This document shows positions 52,994-64,000 of a stretch of DNA of 64,000 nt, one piece after another; positions within the stretch are counted from its first letter, which is position 1, and each line of letters opens with the position of its first letter. The stretch covers positions 21,854,001 through 21,918,000 of the forward strand of contig JAQISU010000155.1 of NCBI GenBank assembly GCA_029339505.1. Reading direction: 5' to 3'. The DNA is from Unio delphinus. Lineage: Eukaryota; Mollusca; Bivalvia; Unionida; Unionidae. The notes under the pieces are model-generated. The model did no database searches and was not told where the DNA came from. It saw only the letters and a list, made by a program, of their open reading frames with translations. A program made the translations under genes and the position numbers.

Positions 52994-55007
52994 GGGCCAG
53001 ATTAAGTATTTCCTGTCTGTAAGTTTTTGGAACTACTATTTGATAGTTCACTGACCATTCATCATCAACAGGTACCTCGGGAGGTCTCCATTTTCTCATA
53101 AGTATTCCATTTTTAATGAAATAACAGACAGGAACTTCAGTGGCTTCAGTCTCATTTATGACCCTTTGAAACAAACAGGAGATCTGAGGATCTTTTTCCT
53201 GTTCGACGACAAGTGACTGTCGTTTATCACCCTGATTAAGAGAATGAGTTATTAAAAGAGGATCACTATGATCAATACCTTCTGATTGATCTAAACCAAG
53301 AGTAAAAGTGATCTCATCAAACACCTGACCTATACAAGTGCCAGTTGAAGGAATGCTGTCTTCTGTAACATCACTCTCAAAATCATCACCCTGATTAGAA
53401 TAAAGAGAATGAGTTGTCAAAAGAGGATCACTATGATCAATACCTTCTGATTGATCTAAACCAAGAGTAAAAGTGACCTCATCAAAAACCTGACCTTTAC
53501 AAGCGTCAGTTGAAGGAATGCTGAATTCTATAACATCATAAACCTGACCCACGCAGATGTCAGATAAGGGAATACTGCCCTTTTCAACTTCATTCTCAAG
53601 AGCTTTCTTTATCATAGCTCTAGTAACCGTACAAGCTTGAAGTATATAAGGGATTTCTTTTTCAATTGGATCAACTTTCTGATCCAAATTAGGCTTGTCA
53701 GTTACAAGTGGATTAACCACAACCTTGTCTCCAGCTAAGTCGTTGCCTAGCAATAAATCTATTCCCTCAACAGGTAAAACCGAGACTGTTCCGATTGTCA
53801 CAGGTCCTGACACTAAGTCTGATGACAAATTTACACAATGGAGAGGAACATTAACAAAGCCGCACTCTACTCCCTGAACAAGAACACTTTCATTAGAAGA
53901 AGACTTCTCAGAAAAAGGCAAAGTACCTGACAATAAAAGACTCTGAGAGGCTCCTGTGTCCCTTAAAATTTTAATAGTGGTGGGATTGGCTAAATCACCC
54001 AAGAGTGATATAGAACCCTTCGATATGAATGGTTCATAATTCTCCATATCAAAATAAGACTGGGATTTATTAGACCCAACAATTGTATTGCTTTCAATAC
54101 ATGACTGTGACCTTGACCTTTTGGAAATAAGAGCATTTGGAACAGGTCTATCTTGATTCTGATGCCTATTTTTCAATTTGTAGCAATCAGAAATAACGTG
54201 TCCTTTTTTCTTGCAAAAGTTACACGTCGGAAGAGACAAGGATCTAGAATCAAACTTCTCTGAAGTCTGATCTTTGAAAGTTGTGTTAGTTTGAGTTTTA
54301 GAAGGGCTTGAATTAGGCGGAAATACTTTTCTGCCATTAAATTGTTGAGTAGAAGTCTTGTTAACAAAAGGAACTTTATGTGTCAAAGAATATTCGTCAG
54401 CAGCTCGAGCAGCATTTTCCAAGGTTTCAATCTGATGCTCATCAAGATAAGTTTTAACATCATTATGGACACAGTTTTTGAACTCCTCAATTAATATAAT
54501 TTGCTTGAAATTTTGATAATCTTGTTCGACTTTCTTGGCTAAACACCATCTATCAAACAACTGCTCTTTTTGTCTAGCATATTTGACATGAGTTTGTCCA
54601 GCTTCTTTTCTGTAATTTCTAAATTTTTGCCTATAAGCTTCAGGAACTAACTCGTAACCTCTTAAAATGCATTCTTTGACTACGTCATAATCACCACTTT
54701 GCTGAACAGACAGTGAAGTGTAAATCTCACTAGCCTTACCGGTAATTAAACATTGTAGTAACTGAGTCCAATTCTCTCTTGGCCACTTTAAATTTTCTGC
54801 AACTTTTTCAGAAAGAATGAAATATTTATCTACTTCTTTTTCTTTAAAAGGGGGCACTAATCTAATATTCCTTGCGAAATCAAAATTTTGATTTGAAGTA
54901 TGATGGTGATTCTCACTTGCCAGCTCCATTTCTTTCAGTTTAATTTCATATTGTAATTGTTTTTCCTTCTCCCTTTCCTGTCTCTCTCTCTCTCTCCTCT
55001 TTTTCAA
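52959..55007 (-). CDS. gag-protease polyprotein of Gmr1-like element
   Basis: 682 residues. A Glu/Arg/Lys-rich coiled coil precedes a capsid-like helical domain (FARNIRLVPPFKEKEVDKYFILSEK ... WPRENWTQLLQCLITGKA), the zinc knuckle CNFCKKKGHVISDC (CX2CX4HX4C), and an aspartic protease with LRDTGASQSLLL. Then come two near-identical acid repeats (GQVFDEVTFTLGLDQSEG / GQVFDEITFTLGLDQSEG). The end (CYFIKNGILMRKWRPP, YQIVVPKTYRQEILNLAHETP) is the segment that precedes the integrase finger. It is the longest intact part and may still make Gag. Confidence 0.82.
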   Translation of the reverse strand: MKKRRERERQEREKEKQLQYEIKLKEMELASENHHHTSNQNFDFARNIRLVPPFKEKEVDKYFILSEKVAENLKWPRENWTQLLQCLITGKASEIYTSLSVQQSGDYDVVKECILRGYELVPEAYRQKFRNYRKEAGQTHVKYARQKEQLFDRWCLAKKVEQDYQNFKQIILIEEFKNCVHNDVKTYLDEHQIETLENAARAADEYSLTHKVPFVNKTSTQQFNGRKVFPPNSSPSKTQTNTTFKDQTSEKFDSRSLSLPTCNFCKKKGHVISDCYKLKNRHQNQDRPVPNALISKRSRSQSCIESNTIVGSNKSQSYFDMENYEPFISKGSISLLGDLANPTTIKILRDTGASQSLLLSGTLPFSEKSSSNESVLVQGVECGFVNVPLHCVNLSSDLVSGPVTIGTVSVLPVEGIDLLLGNDLAGDKVVVNPLVTDKPNLDQKVDPIEKEIPYILQACTVTRAMIKKALENEVEKGSIPLSDICVGQVYDVIEFSIPSTDACKGQVFDEVTFTLGLDQSEGIDHSDPLLTTHSLYSNQGDDFESDVTEDSIPSTGTCIGQVFDEITFTLGLDQSEGIDHSDPLLITHSLNQGDKRQSLVVEQEKDPQISCLFQRVINETEATEVPVCYFIKNGILMRKWRPPEVPVDDEWSVNYQIVVPKTYRQEILNLAHETPFGWSFRD

Positions 55008-55228
55008 ATTGTAATTGTCTTTCTTTATCCCTTTCCTGAAATTCCAGTTTCTTAAACTCTAATTCAGATTGTAATTGTCTTTCTTTCTCCCTTTCTTGTC
55101 TCTCTCTCTCTCCTCTTTTTCAGATTGCAATTGTCTTTCTTTCTCCTCTCTCTCAATTCGCATTTACTCTTTTTGTAATTCAATTTGTTTCTCTTTCTCC
55201 CTTTCCTGAAACTCCAGCTTCTTTAACT
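55008..55228 (-). other. broken low-complexity gag linker
   Basis: CT-rich on plus, coding on minus for Lys/Glu/Arg/Gln coiled coil with tandem ~70-bp degenerate units (CTTTCTTTCTCCCTTTC-type). Indels break the frame between the two gag ORFs. Confidence 0.6.
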
Positions 55229-55540
55229 CTAATTCACTCTCTCTCTCTGAAATTCCAGCTTCTTCAACTCTAATTCCATCTTGAATTTTAATTCTAATTC
55301 CTTCAGTTTAATGTCAGAGTCTGGTGTAGACTTACTGACTGGAATCAAAGCACTTTGTTCCAAAACATCCTGTTCTACCAAATACTGGACCAAAATCTTT
55401 TTGATATCTTGTTTCGTTAAAGAAGCCTTGACATCAGAAAGATCGTATTTCCTGGCAAGTTGAACCAACTCGTCTTTTTTGAAAAGATCTAATTGCTCCT
55501 GGGTAGGATTAGAAAGAAATATTTCTACCTTAGATGTCAT
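55229..55540 (-). CDS. SAP-like N-terminal gag segment
   Basis: 103 residues: PTQEQLDLFKKDELVQLARKYDLSDVKASLTKQDIKKILVQYLVEQ looks like a SAP-type helix-extended-helix found at the N-terminus of Gmr1-like gag proteins. It is followed by a charged coiled coil (LKELELKFKMELELKKLEFQ) that runs into the broken linker. Starts 118 bases inside the 5' LTR, as expected for gag. Confidence 0.7.
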   Translation of the reverse strand: MTSKVEIFLSNPTQEQLDLFKKDELVQLARKYDLSDVKASLTKQDIKKILVQYLVEQDVLEQSALIPVSKSTPDSDIKLKELELKFKMELELKKLEFQRERVN

Positions 55541-55657
55541 TTTAATACAAGCGTGTCAGTCTCACTAAAAATTTAAATTTTTCAAAAACTAGGGGAAATT
55601 CAAATTTAAATTCAAATTTATCCAAATCTCAATCCCGAACGATAGCCACCAATTCTA

Positions 55658-56552
<895 letters not shown>

Positions 56553-58954
56553 GAGGACACCCGGCATCTTGAATCGGCACAGCGGTTAGATCACGCAACT
56601 TCTTACCTATTTGTAACAGCTTGATCCCAATTGGACAGACAGCGAGAAGTGTGCATTGTCCGCTAAGTTTGATTGAATCTGATCACAGCAACATCCAATC
56701 GGAATTGAAATAGAAGATGTGATAACAATTTAGATCCAAATTATAACTTCTATCTAGCAAGCAAAAATTCAGTGTCGCCTAGGAAATATGCTGAGCAATA
56801 TAGGGTTACTTAGATGAAACCAGTCGTAATTTGGTGGTTAAACTTAGAGAGGAGATTCTAAGGAAGGACAAAGTTTCCTAAAGGTCAGTAAGTTATTTGC
56901 TTGATTTTTGCAGAATATTACAGCATTGTAATTGTAATTATAAGTAGTATGTATACCTAACTGCTATGATCATTTAGTACGTAAAACTACCTTTTTAATG
57001 TTTAAGTTTCATGCGTATTTGAGAAATGTGCTTGAGTATGAAGATAATTATGTAGATTGTTAGCTTGTGATCAGAATTATTTTTGTAATTCGCTCATAGG
57101 TTACATCGTAGTAAACTAGTGCATTTATTCATGTGATATGTTAGAATTTATCCATGCTTGAATTGTGAATTTGGAAAATGGTGAAGTGTGCAAGATTAGT
57201 TAATATGGATATATCAGAGCATGGATATTTAATTATTTGTGTACTTTGTATGAGTTGTAATGTCAAGAAATGCATCTGATATTGTTTAGCATTATGAGAT
57301 TAGAAATATGTACTGATGTGACGCAACTTATTGATGTATGTATGAGAAGTAATTGATACCGTGATTTTATTACGACGTTTTACCATACAAGAACGTACGA
57401 GTATTTCAATGGGAATGAATGAGTGGCCGGGGAAATTTATTAGCTGTTATCTGATGATAGGTTGGGGGTAGTGTGAGATGAGAGGGATAAAGAAAATAGT
57501 GTACCATCCTTGTGTTTTCTCAGGAGGTTGTTTTGTGGGACAGAACTTACTGTTCAGTTGAGTTCCGAGTCACTAAGAGTAGAGACGGAAGTGAGACTAG
57601 CGGAGCAGTCGGGGTCAATAAGTCTAGTCGGTGTAGAGATTCGAGGAAGAGGAGGAAAAGGAGTCGAGGAGGAGAAAGTAGAGAAGGAGGAGGAGTATAG
57701 AGAAGTCGAGAGGAGAAGGAAGTTGGAGAAAGTCGAGAGGCAAAGAGAAGGAATTGGAGGAATAGGAGAAAAGAAAACACAGATGAGAGGAATAGAAGGA
57801 CAGGTGGAAACCTATCTCACACTACTAATCAAGTGATGTAATAGGCTAACACAGGGTCGAGCGGAAGGAGAGTACTTGGGAAATTCGAAGCACTTTGTTG
57901 TATATTCAATCATAAAAACGTCGGCATTGCTGACTGGGGGATCGGAGCATTACATTTATCTTTCATTAATTTAACTTTCAACCAAAGTCGAGCCTGGGTA
58001 GGACTTCTGTCTTAATTTAAATAAAATATTGGGAGCACTGCACTCGAACCATAACACACGTACTACAGTGGCGGCAAAACAACCAATCACACCACAGGAG
58101 GCTAGCGTGAGAATCACATCGATTCTAATTCAATACTTAAATAAACTAAGTTTTTGATCGTAGATGAAATATTGTGTAGTAATAAAAACACAAAAAAAAT
58201 TATATCAGCGAAAAATAAATCAAATACACCAATGAAAATTGAAGATACCGTTTTGAAATGATTGAAACAAATTCAGTCGAAGGTTATAATATAGTTGCGG
58301 TTGTCTCAGTGAAGCTGGGTACATTTGAAAATGCAACGTTTATCATGGTTGTTGCCATAGTATTGTGGTCTATCGGTTTTCGATAATATTTCAGAAAAAG
58401 ATCAAGATTCACTTTGGAGTAGCTTGTGTTTTATTACATTCCGGGTGATAGATTCAGAGTAGATGAAAGTGTACTGTCAACGTAAACGATAATTGTTTAC
58501 TGACACATTGCATATAATGTAAGTTTGGCTCTACCCCATTCACCCCCTCACTTGTTCTAACAGCAGCAATGACCTATCAATAACCGCCTATGTTGAATAT
58601 TTTTATTAACATTATTTATTTATTTATTGTTTCCTTGCAATCAAATTTTTTTAATATATTCAGATTGTCTTTATTCAATTTGCAAGAATTTTATTTCGGG
58701 AGAGAGCTTATAAATGTAGCGATTCTTAAACACTATTGTCGGGTAGAAAAGATTACAGCCCTGACACGAGAGGAATGTTAGGTAGATAATACACAATTCA
58801 AGATAATATACAACCGATGTAATCACTGATTCGGGACTTTAAGCGGCATACATTGTCAACTTTTACATAATTATCGTTATTTAAATAGTGAAGAGATAGT
58901 AACGAAACCTTACGCGACCAAGACACAGTTGTGTTAGAACCAGCAACGAAGGTA
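56553..58954. other. no certain gene; purine-rich tract, LTR-like end
   Basis: 57640-57790 is a GA-rich low-complexity tract. Around 58025-58075 AATAAAATATTGGG ... CGTACTACAGTGGCGGCAAAA resembles a retroelement LTR end followed by a primer-binding site (TGGCGGC), but no second LTR or pol gene is present. No gene supported. Confidence 0.4.
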
Positions 58955-59200
58955 ATGTTGAGGCTATTCCATGTTTTTCTCCTCAAGACACTTGCAAGCG
59001 GGGTGTTTGTTTACACGTTAAAACCAAGCCCTTGGATATCAACGCCTGTTGCAAGCTCTACATTGCCTGTTAGAGACGACATATGGAGTGAAAAGGATGT
59101 TGTACGCGTATTGTCAGTTACTAATGGTGGACAATGGGGGTATTGGCACGAACCTAAATTTTGCCCGAGAGAATCCTATGCTTTTGGGTACCGTTTGAAG
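58955..59200 (+). CDS. VMO1-like secreted protein, first exon
   Basis: From ATG 58955 the peptide starts with a hydrophobic leader (MLRLFHVFLLKTLASGVFV, signal-peptide-like), then VVRVLSVTNGGQWGYWHEPKFCPRESYAFGYRLK. This matches the vitelline membrane outer layer protein 1 fold (pattern V..NGG.WG.W....CP.G.YA.GF.LKV). The exon ends at a donor AAG|GTAGGA (intron from 59201). The remaining VMO1 repeats should be downstream but were not found before microsatellites and the tandem repeat. A pseudogene or long intron are both possible. Confidence 0.7.
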
Positions 59201-59355
59201 GTAGGAAATTCCATTTTGAGTGAATTTTACGTACATCAAATACATAAGAGTTAGTTGGTTACTGCTTGGTAATGCAAAGCACATTCAACACACATTGGCT
59301 ATATCATGGTGGTGAAACAAGAGTTCATCGATTTTCCAAAGAAGACACAGCGAGG

Positions 59356-59359
<4 letters not shown>
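59201..59359. other. intronic or intergenic
   Basis: Downstream of the VMO1 donor; nothing recognised. Confidence 0.5.
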
Positions 59360-59433
<74 letters not shown>

Positions 59434-59532
59434 CATGCATGCATGCATGCATACATACATACATACATACATACATACATACATACATACATACATACAT
59501 ACATACATACATACATACATACATACATACAT
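59360..59532. repeat. (CT)n-(ATGC)n-(ATAC)n compound microsatellite
   Basis: About 68 bp CT, about 20 bp ATGC and about 80 bp ATAC. ORFs across it on both strands are artefacts. Confidence 0.95.
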
Positions 59533-59751
59533 TGTCATAGTGTTTAGTTATCAGTGCGTGATTTCCTTCTTGAAATAGAGGACCACATTTTAACATGTGT
59601 GTCAATGATTTTATTTTTGAAAATATAAATAAAATTGCTTGCTTGGACATAAATTATAGTATTCTGAGCAGACACCACGAACATAATACATTATATAATT
59701 TGTTGTTATATGATAAGCATTGCATTATGTAATTTTAACATGGTGTTTAGA

Positions 59752-60111
59752 TATGATTTAATTAATAACCATGGGTAAGGTAAATATCCTTTAAATATCT
59801 ATCTTTACTTATGGTCGATGAACTATGATTTAATTAATGACCATGGGTAAGGTAAATATCCTTTAAATATCTATCTTTACTTATGGTCGATGAACTATGA
59901 TTTAATTAATGACCATGGGTAAGGTAAATATCCTTTAAATATCTATCTTTACTTGTGGTTGATGAACTATAATTTAATTAATGACCATGGGTAAGGTAAA
60001 TATCCTTTAAATATCTATCTTTACTTGTGGTCGATGAACTATGATTTAATTAATGACCATACTTATGGGTCAAGTAAATATCCTTTGAATTTGTCTTTAC
60101 TTCTGGTTGAT
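59752..60111 (+). repeat. 72-bp tandem repeat, about five copies
   Basis: Units start at 59752, 59824, 59896, 59968 and 60040; each contains TATGATTTAATTAATGACC and GGTAAGGTAAATATCC. The first four are nearly identical, the last diverged. Confidence 0.95.
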
Positions 60112-61919
60112 GAGCTGTCTCTATCACCATTAAGAATTTTTCCGTCATAATGATGTTGCACCAATTTGTGGATGAGAGGCAGGTGTTCTGCAACGTTCAG
60201 CTTAAGGTTTTGCGTGTCTTTATCATATGTATAAAAATATATTATATAAACTATAGTCTAATGTATAACCTTTGCTAATGCTGCTTCTTTTCTCACTTCT
60301 ACATAGTTCATACAGAGGAGAATATGCTAATCACACATACACACACGCACGTACGCACACACACACGCGCACTTTGAAAAATAGACCATGTGAAAGCTCT
60401 AGGCTTTAAACATGTAACAGAAAGGTGAAGTCAACAGTTTAAATCAAATTCGACAAACAAGTTATCTTCAAACAATATAAAAGGAAAATTCAAGCCACAT
60501 AAAGCATTGCGAATTAAGTCCAAAAACAGGTCTAAATGTCATAGCAAGACTCCAAAAATACAGAAAGTTCCGAATGAATTACAATCATCTTAAATATGTT
60601 GGTGCACCAAAATGAGGCAACCCATGTCTTTGAACGACTTCGCGATAGTTTCGGAATATGTTCTTATTCGAGAGTCAATGAGGATTTAATAATTCCGTTG
60701 AACAACTTAAAAAAAATCCTTTCGAATTATATTTGAACACAACTGTAAGCATTTGATCTTAAAACAGGAATAAATTATGAGTTTATCGATTCTCGATTTA
60801 TGCACATTTTGATTGGCATATAACGCAATAGAATATGAATAATTTATACAAAAATAATCATAGTTTAACTGTAAACTAGACTGACTTGAACGTAATGTGA
60901 ATAATTTTAACGAAAAGACCAAGTTTAACTCTCAGAAAAATCGTTTGTATATTCCATATATCTCATTTGTGCAGACATATAATGTATACATTTAAAGTAG
61001 ACGGAGCTAATGGTAAGTGCATTTACTATCTTTACACGAGATTAAAGAACGAAGGATCAATGACATCGGAAGATATAAAGTACGGCGCTTAAATCTTTCT
61101 AGAACTACATCCGATGAAAGGAGATAGTACATTACATTTTCTGGTCTTCAACTTCAGATAATTTTCACATTAAAGCAATTTAAAAAGTTGAATATTAGTG
61201 CGTAGTACAACAAAGTTCCTTATTAGTGAAGAGTACGTAATTACACCCTCTCAAGTACTCCCCTTGCTCCCTTACAAACTTTCTCTGTCTGATTATCCAA
61301 TTACTAAATGCCATTTTGCACTCACTTTTGATACGGTGTTAATTCCTTGGACAACAGCACTTCCAACTACTTGGCGGCTTAAAAATTATCTCCCCTGGGC
61401 GAAACTTTGTTAACGGGATTCAGCTAAGACAAGCTTGGAGCGAAATCAATAGGACTGTGAAGATGTGGCTGTGTTTGTTCAAGAAGTCTATCACGACAGT
61501 GGATCCATTCGTATGTGCATTGTGATGGAAGAGGTGAATTAACTCGTGTCCAAGTGGCGGATGAGTGTTTCCATAGTGTTGGACGACAATTTTAAAAAAA
61601 AAAGTACTTTAGAGGTACACAAATGTCCAAGCACCGGCAACAATCTCTAGATCTCTAGTCACACTTTTCATACTTGGGGAGTAGCTGTCTGGTGATTTCA
61701 ACATATGTTTTTCTTCTTTTTCTTTTATCCGTTGTCGTCCTGCACTAGCTATTTTGAGTTTCAAAATATTATTCAGTATAGTAAACACATCCAACGAATT
61801 AATGTCATGACAGATGACTAAATTTGGTTATAGAAAGTTATGGACGTGTACTGGAAGGTGTGTTAATAAAGACTGTTCAAGCAACAACTTGAGACTCCCT
61901 CATTTTCCATGATAATGTC
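60112..61919. other. non-coding
   Basis: Includes a short (CA)n-like stretch at about 60335-60372. No gene recognised; upstream Polinton remnants may extend into its right end but I could not identify any. Confidence 0.5.
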
Positions 61920-63193
61920 CATAAAGAATTTTCAGCAACAACAAAGAATTTCGCGGCGATGGTGAATAATCATGTGTGGTCAACATTCAAAATTAAACGC
62001 AACCCCAAACGTGTTGCCAAAAGTGTCGACAAAGTCATCGAAGCTACAATGAACGACCATCGAGCAGCAACGATCATTAATTATCTACACAATCAAGGAT
62101 ATCTTTTTTCACAGTTAAATTTATTGTTCTACCTGAGACAGACAATAAAACTTGGATTATCTGTGACAAACGTGACCCTGTCCAGGCTAATGAAAAAGTT
62201 TGCTATATTTAAAACAATTCCAAAGCGTGAATGTTGACTGGTATTGACAAAAGGTATTATGAACGATGTAACAGCGATTACTTATGAGCTATATCAGCTG
62301 CATGATAATCTTTGCGTTTATGATTTAACGCCAATGAAATTATGAAATAAAAATAAAAATTGTATCGCCGAACGAGTAACGGAACATGAGACAAATACGA
62401 ATCATGGAAATGGGTTAACGGATAGAAAAAGTAAAAGAGTAAACACGTGGACTGAATCAGTCGAGGATACGAGAGCTAGAATTAATGATGCCGCTAAGCT
62501 TTAAAAAAAACACTTAAATTTCCAACAATAGTAGCAGCGATAACGGGAAATATTTTTACACGATTCGAAACATTATAGCCACGGAGGAACTCCAATAAAT
62601 AATATTAATCATAATGCGCGTGCGTGGACTAGCGCAGTAACAATAGTCACACGAAATCGAACCGTAAGATTTTATAGCAATTATAGATTTGATTTTAGGG
62701 CAAAAATAAGTAAGACTGATCTTGTATCAGTAAGGTTATTTTGAAGTGGTGAAACTTATGATAAATTTGTTAAACCTAACGGCAAATGTATCGCCTTGAA
62801 TCTCTCTACGATGAAATGAAAACTTAAGCGCAGAAATTTTCATCACAGACGTACAATACTGAACAATTACTGAATAATTGTGTTACAGTCGCATCAGTTG
62901 CATTTCACTTTGCCAGAGGAAAGAATTCGTGGCAACAAACACGGCTGGAATTCCTTAAAGTATTTTAGACTAAGTTGTGTCGCATATGGTCACGGTGGAT
63001 TGCGAAACACTAAGTATGATTACAACGACATAATTTTAGTGGATATGGCATCGTGTTAACCAGAACGTTTTCTTGGTTGCGAAGAATGTCATGAATACTT
63101 TACGCGGTTAGACATCAGACACACGAAAAAACCAGAGTATCGACAAAGAGACCATTAATGGACTTTGATTTTACTGAATATACCTGTATAGAG
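61920..63193 (+). pseudogene. fossil Polinton DNA polymerase B
   Basis: Frames on plus match the N-terminal half of the PolB at 24871-26409 in order: VWSTFKI ... VDKVIEATMNDHRAATII (61959-62100), LTGIDKRYYERC (about 62236-62270), NCIAERVTEH ... GLTDRKS (about 62358-62430), AWTSAVTI (about 62628-62650), DKFVKPNGK, and LLNNCVTVAS with HFARGKNSW (about 62860-62940). At the end come SCVAYGHGGLRNTKYD and motif A remains (about 62980-63070). Many frameshifts and stops. It belongs to a different, older Polinton than the intact one and is cut at 63194 by an LTR. Confidence 0.82.
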
Positions 63194-63538
63194 TGTTACG
63201 GCTATTGGATTTAAATTATTTATTTTTAATTGTCAGATCCAAATTTGTCATTTTGGCTTTAAAATTCATTAATTGGGAGATTTTTCTAGAAAATTCAGGC
63301 TGACCTAGACTCTAGCTGTAAAAACGGGTTGGCCTTGGCTTGTTGAGCTAATTCCTGACCCTGCTTTAGACATTGTCAACAAGCTTCTAAAACTATTGGT
63401 TAATTTGAAAGACAACTTTTTATTTTTAGTTCTTGGGGGTAGGAAATATCTAGATCTTTCTTTGAGTACGTGATTTAATGAGAGTAGCATCTTTCAATGA
63501 CCTTCCAGAATCACATGATTCCTTTTTGTTTACGAGGG

Positions 63539-63586
<48 letters not shown>

Positions 63587-64000
63587 CTGTGTTTTGGTAG
63601 CTAACATTAGTAGAATCTGGGCTTTTTTAAAGTTAATAGTTGTGTTTTTATGTTTGAGTGTTAATTTTAATTACCTTGTTCTGGACATTGTGTCCTTTCG
63701 TCGTAGCAAGAGAATTTATTGTATTTATCTGGAAACGGACATGTGTTTCATAATTTCATTTGGATGATTATAAAACAAGAACTGCATCACGTGACATCGT
63801 CAGCCAGTTTGGATTACATCGTCAAGATTCGAACCTGGAACTATTAGAACATTTATTTATCAGGACTCTTGCAATGCCATTAGTGGATTATTTTGTGAAT
63901 TCTTTATTGGATTAATGTTGGATTTGATTCTCTAAAACCGTAAGTTTAATTTTTTTTATGAAAATAAGTGTACTTAATAAATTCATTGTTAAAGTTATAC
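63194..64000 (+). mobile_element. inverted LTR of the Gmr1-like family, truncated by window end
   Basis: Starts TGTTACGGCTATTGGATTT, the reverse complement of the LTR end at 51536/56552, and follows the LTR backwards through a (TA)n tract (63542-63587) to TTCATTGTTAAAGTT, about 40 bp short of the other end. More diverged than the two LTRs of the element at 50641. Could be a solo LTR or the first LTR of a plus-strand copy. Confidence 0.88.

Noticed and set aside
57510..57836. 108-residue Glu/Arg-rich ORF
   Set aside because: Encoded by a GA-rich low-complexity tract with overlapping ORFs in three frames; no domain.
59266..59650. Several ORFs over the CT/ATGC/ATAC microsatellite
   Set aside because: Simple-repeat translations on both strands.
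59752..60111. CRISPR-like array
   Set aside because: 72-bp units are contiguous with no unique spacers, in a eukaryotic context; an ordinary tandem repeat.

Overview
The window looks like AT-rich metazoan nuclear DNA, most likely from a mollusc. The evidence is long (TA)n, (CT)n and (ATAC)n microsatellites, tRNA-headed SINEs sharing a central domain I associate with molluscan genomes, a long-exon TRIM gene with an NHL-like C-terminus, Penelope-like and Gypsy/Gmr1-like retroelements, and a Polinton. Species cannot be fixed from sequence alone. Host gene content is sparse: a probable CARD-domain exon (1205-1336, minus), a TRIM E3 ligase (39581-41797, minus) and the first exon of a VMO1-like secreted protein (58955-59200, plus).

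The centrepiece is a nearly complete Polinton/Maverick (adintovirus-like) element at 20421-35579, about 15.2 kb, bounded by ~285-bp terminal inverted repeats that differ by about one base and one indel. From the left it carries a packaging ATPase (minus), a DUF5679 zinc ribbon joined to a PLA2 domain by an apparent -1 shift, a retrovirus-type integrase, then on minus a PolB-SF1 helicase gene with an HNH/zinc tail. A run of plus-strand genes follows: Cys-rich protein, HNH homing-type endonuclease, an unknown ORF, a hairpin-rich control region, and the virion block (charged protein, pVI-like protein, double-jelly-roll major capsid protein, pX-like protein, adenain protease, fibre, membrane protein, penton). 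Breaks: an in-frame TAA inside PolB, and three places where a gene continues in the -1 frame directly after a canonical A-rich slippery heptamer. These may be programmed frameshifts, decay, or homopolymer base-calling errors.

Other mobile DNA: a LINE RT fragment (8690-9690), five tRNA-derived SINEs or heads, a hAT-type MITE with an 8-bp TSD (2398-2554), a TA-flanked MITE (13470-13940) inside an old duplicated segment (13941-15520 vs 17512-18670), a 1.84-kb DNA transposon with an 8-bp TSD (35936-37772), a decayed Penelope-like element (about 47130-49070), and a Gmr1-like LTR retrotransposon (50641-56552) with near-identical LTRs but deleted integrase core. A fossil PolB from a second Polinton lies at about 61920-63193 and is cut by a third, inverted LTR of the same retrotransposon family that runs off the window end. 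The remaining sequence is mostly non-coding, with simple and tandem repeats.
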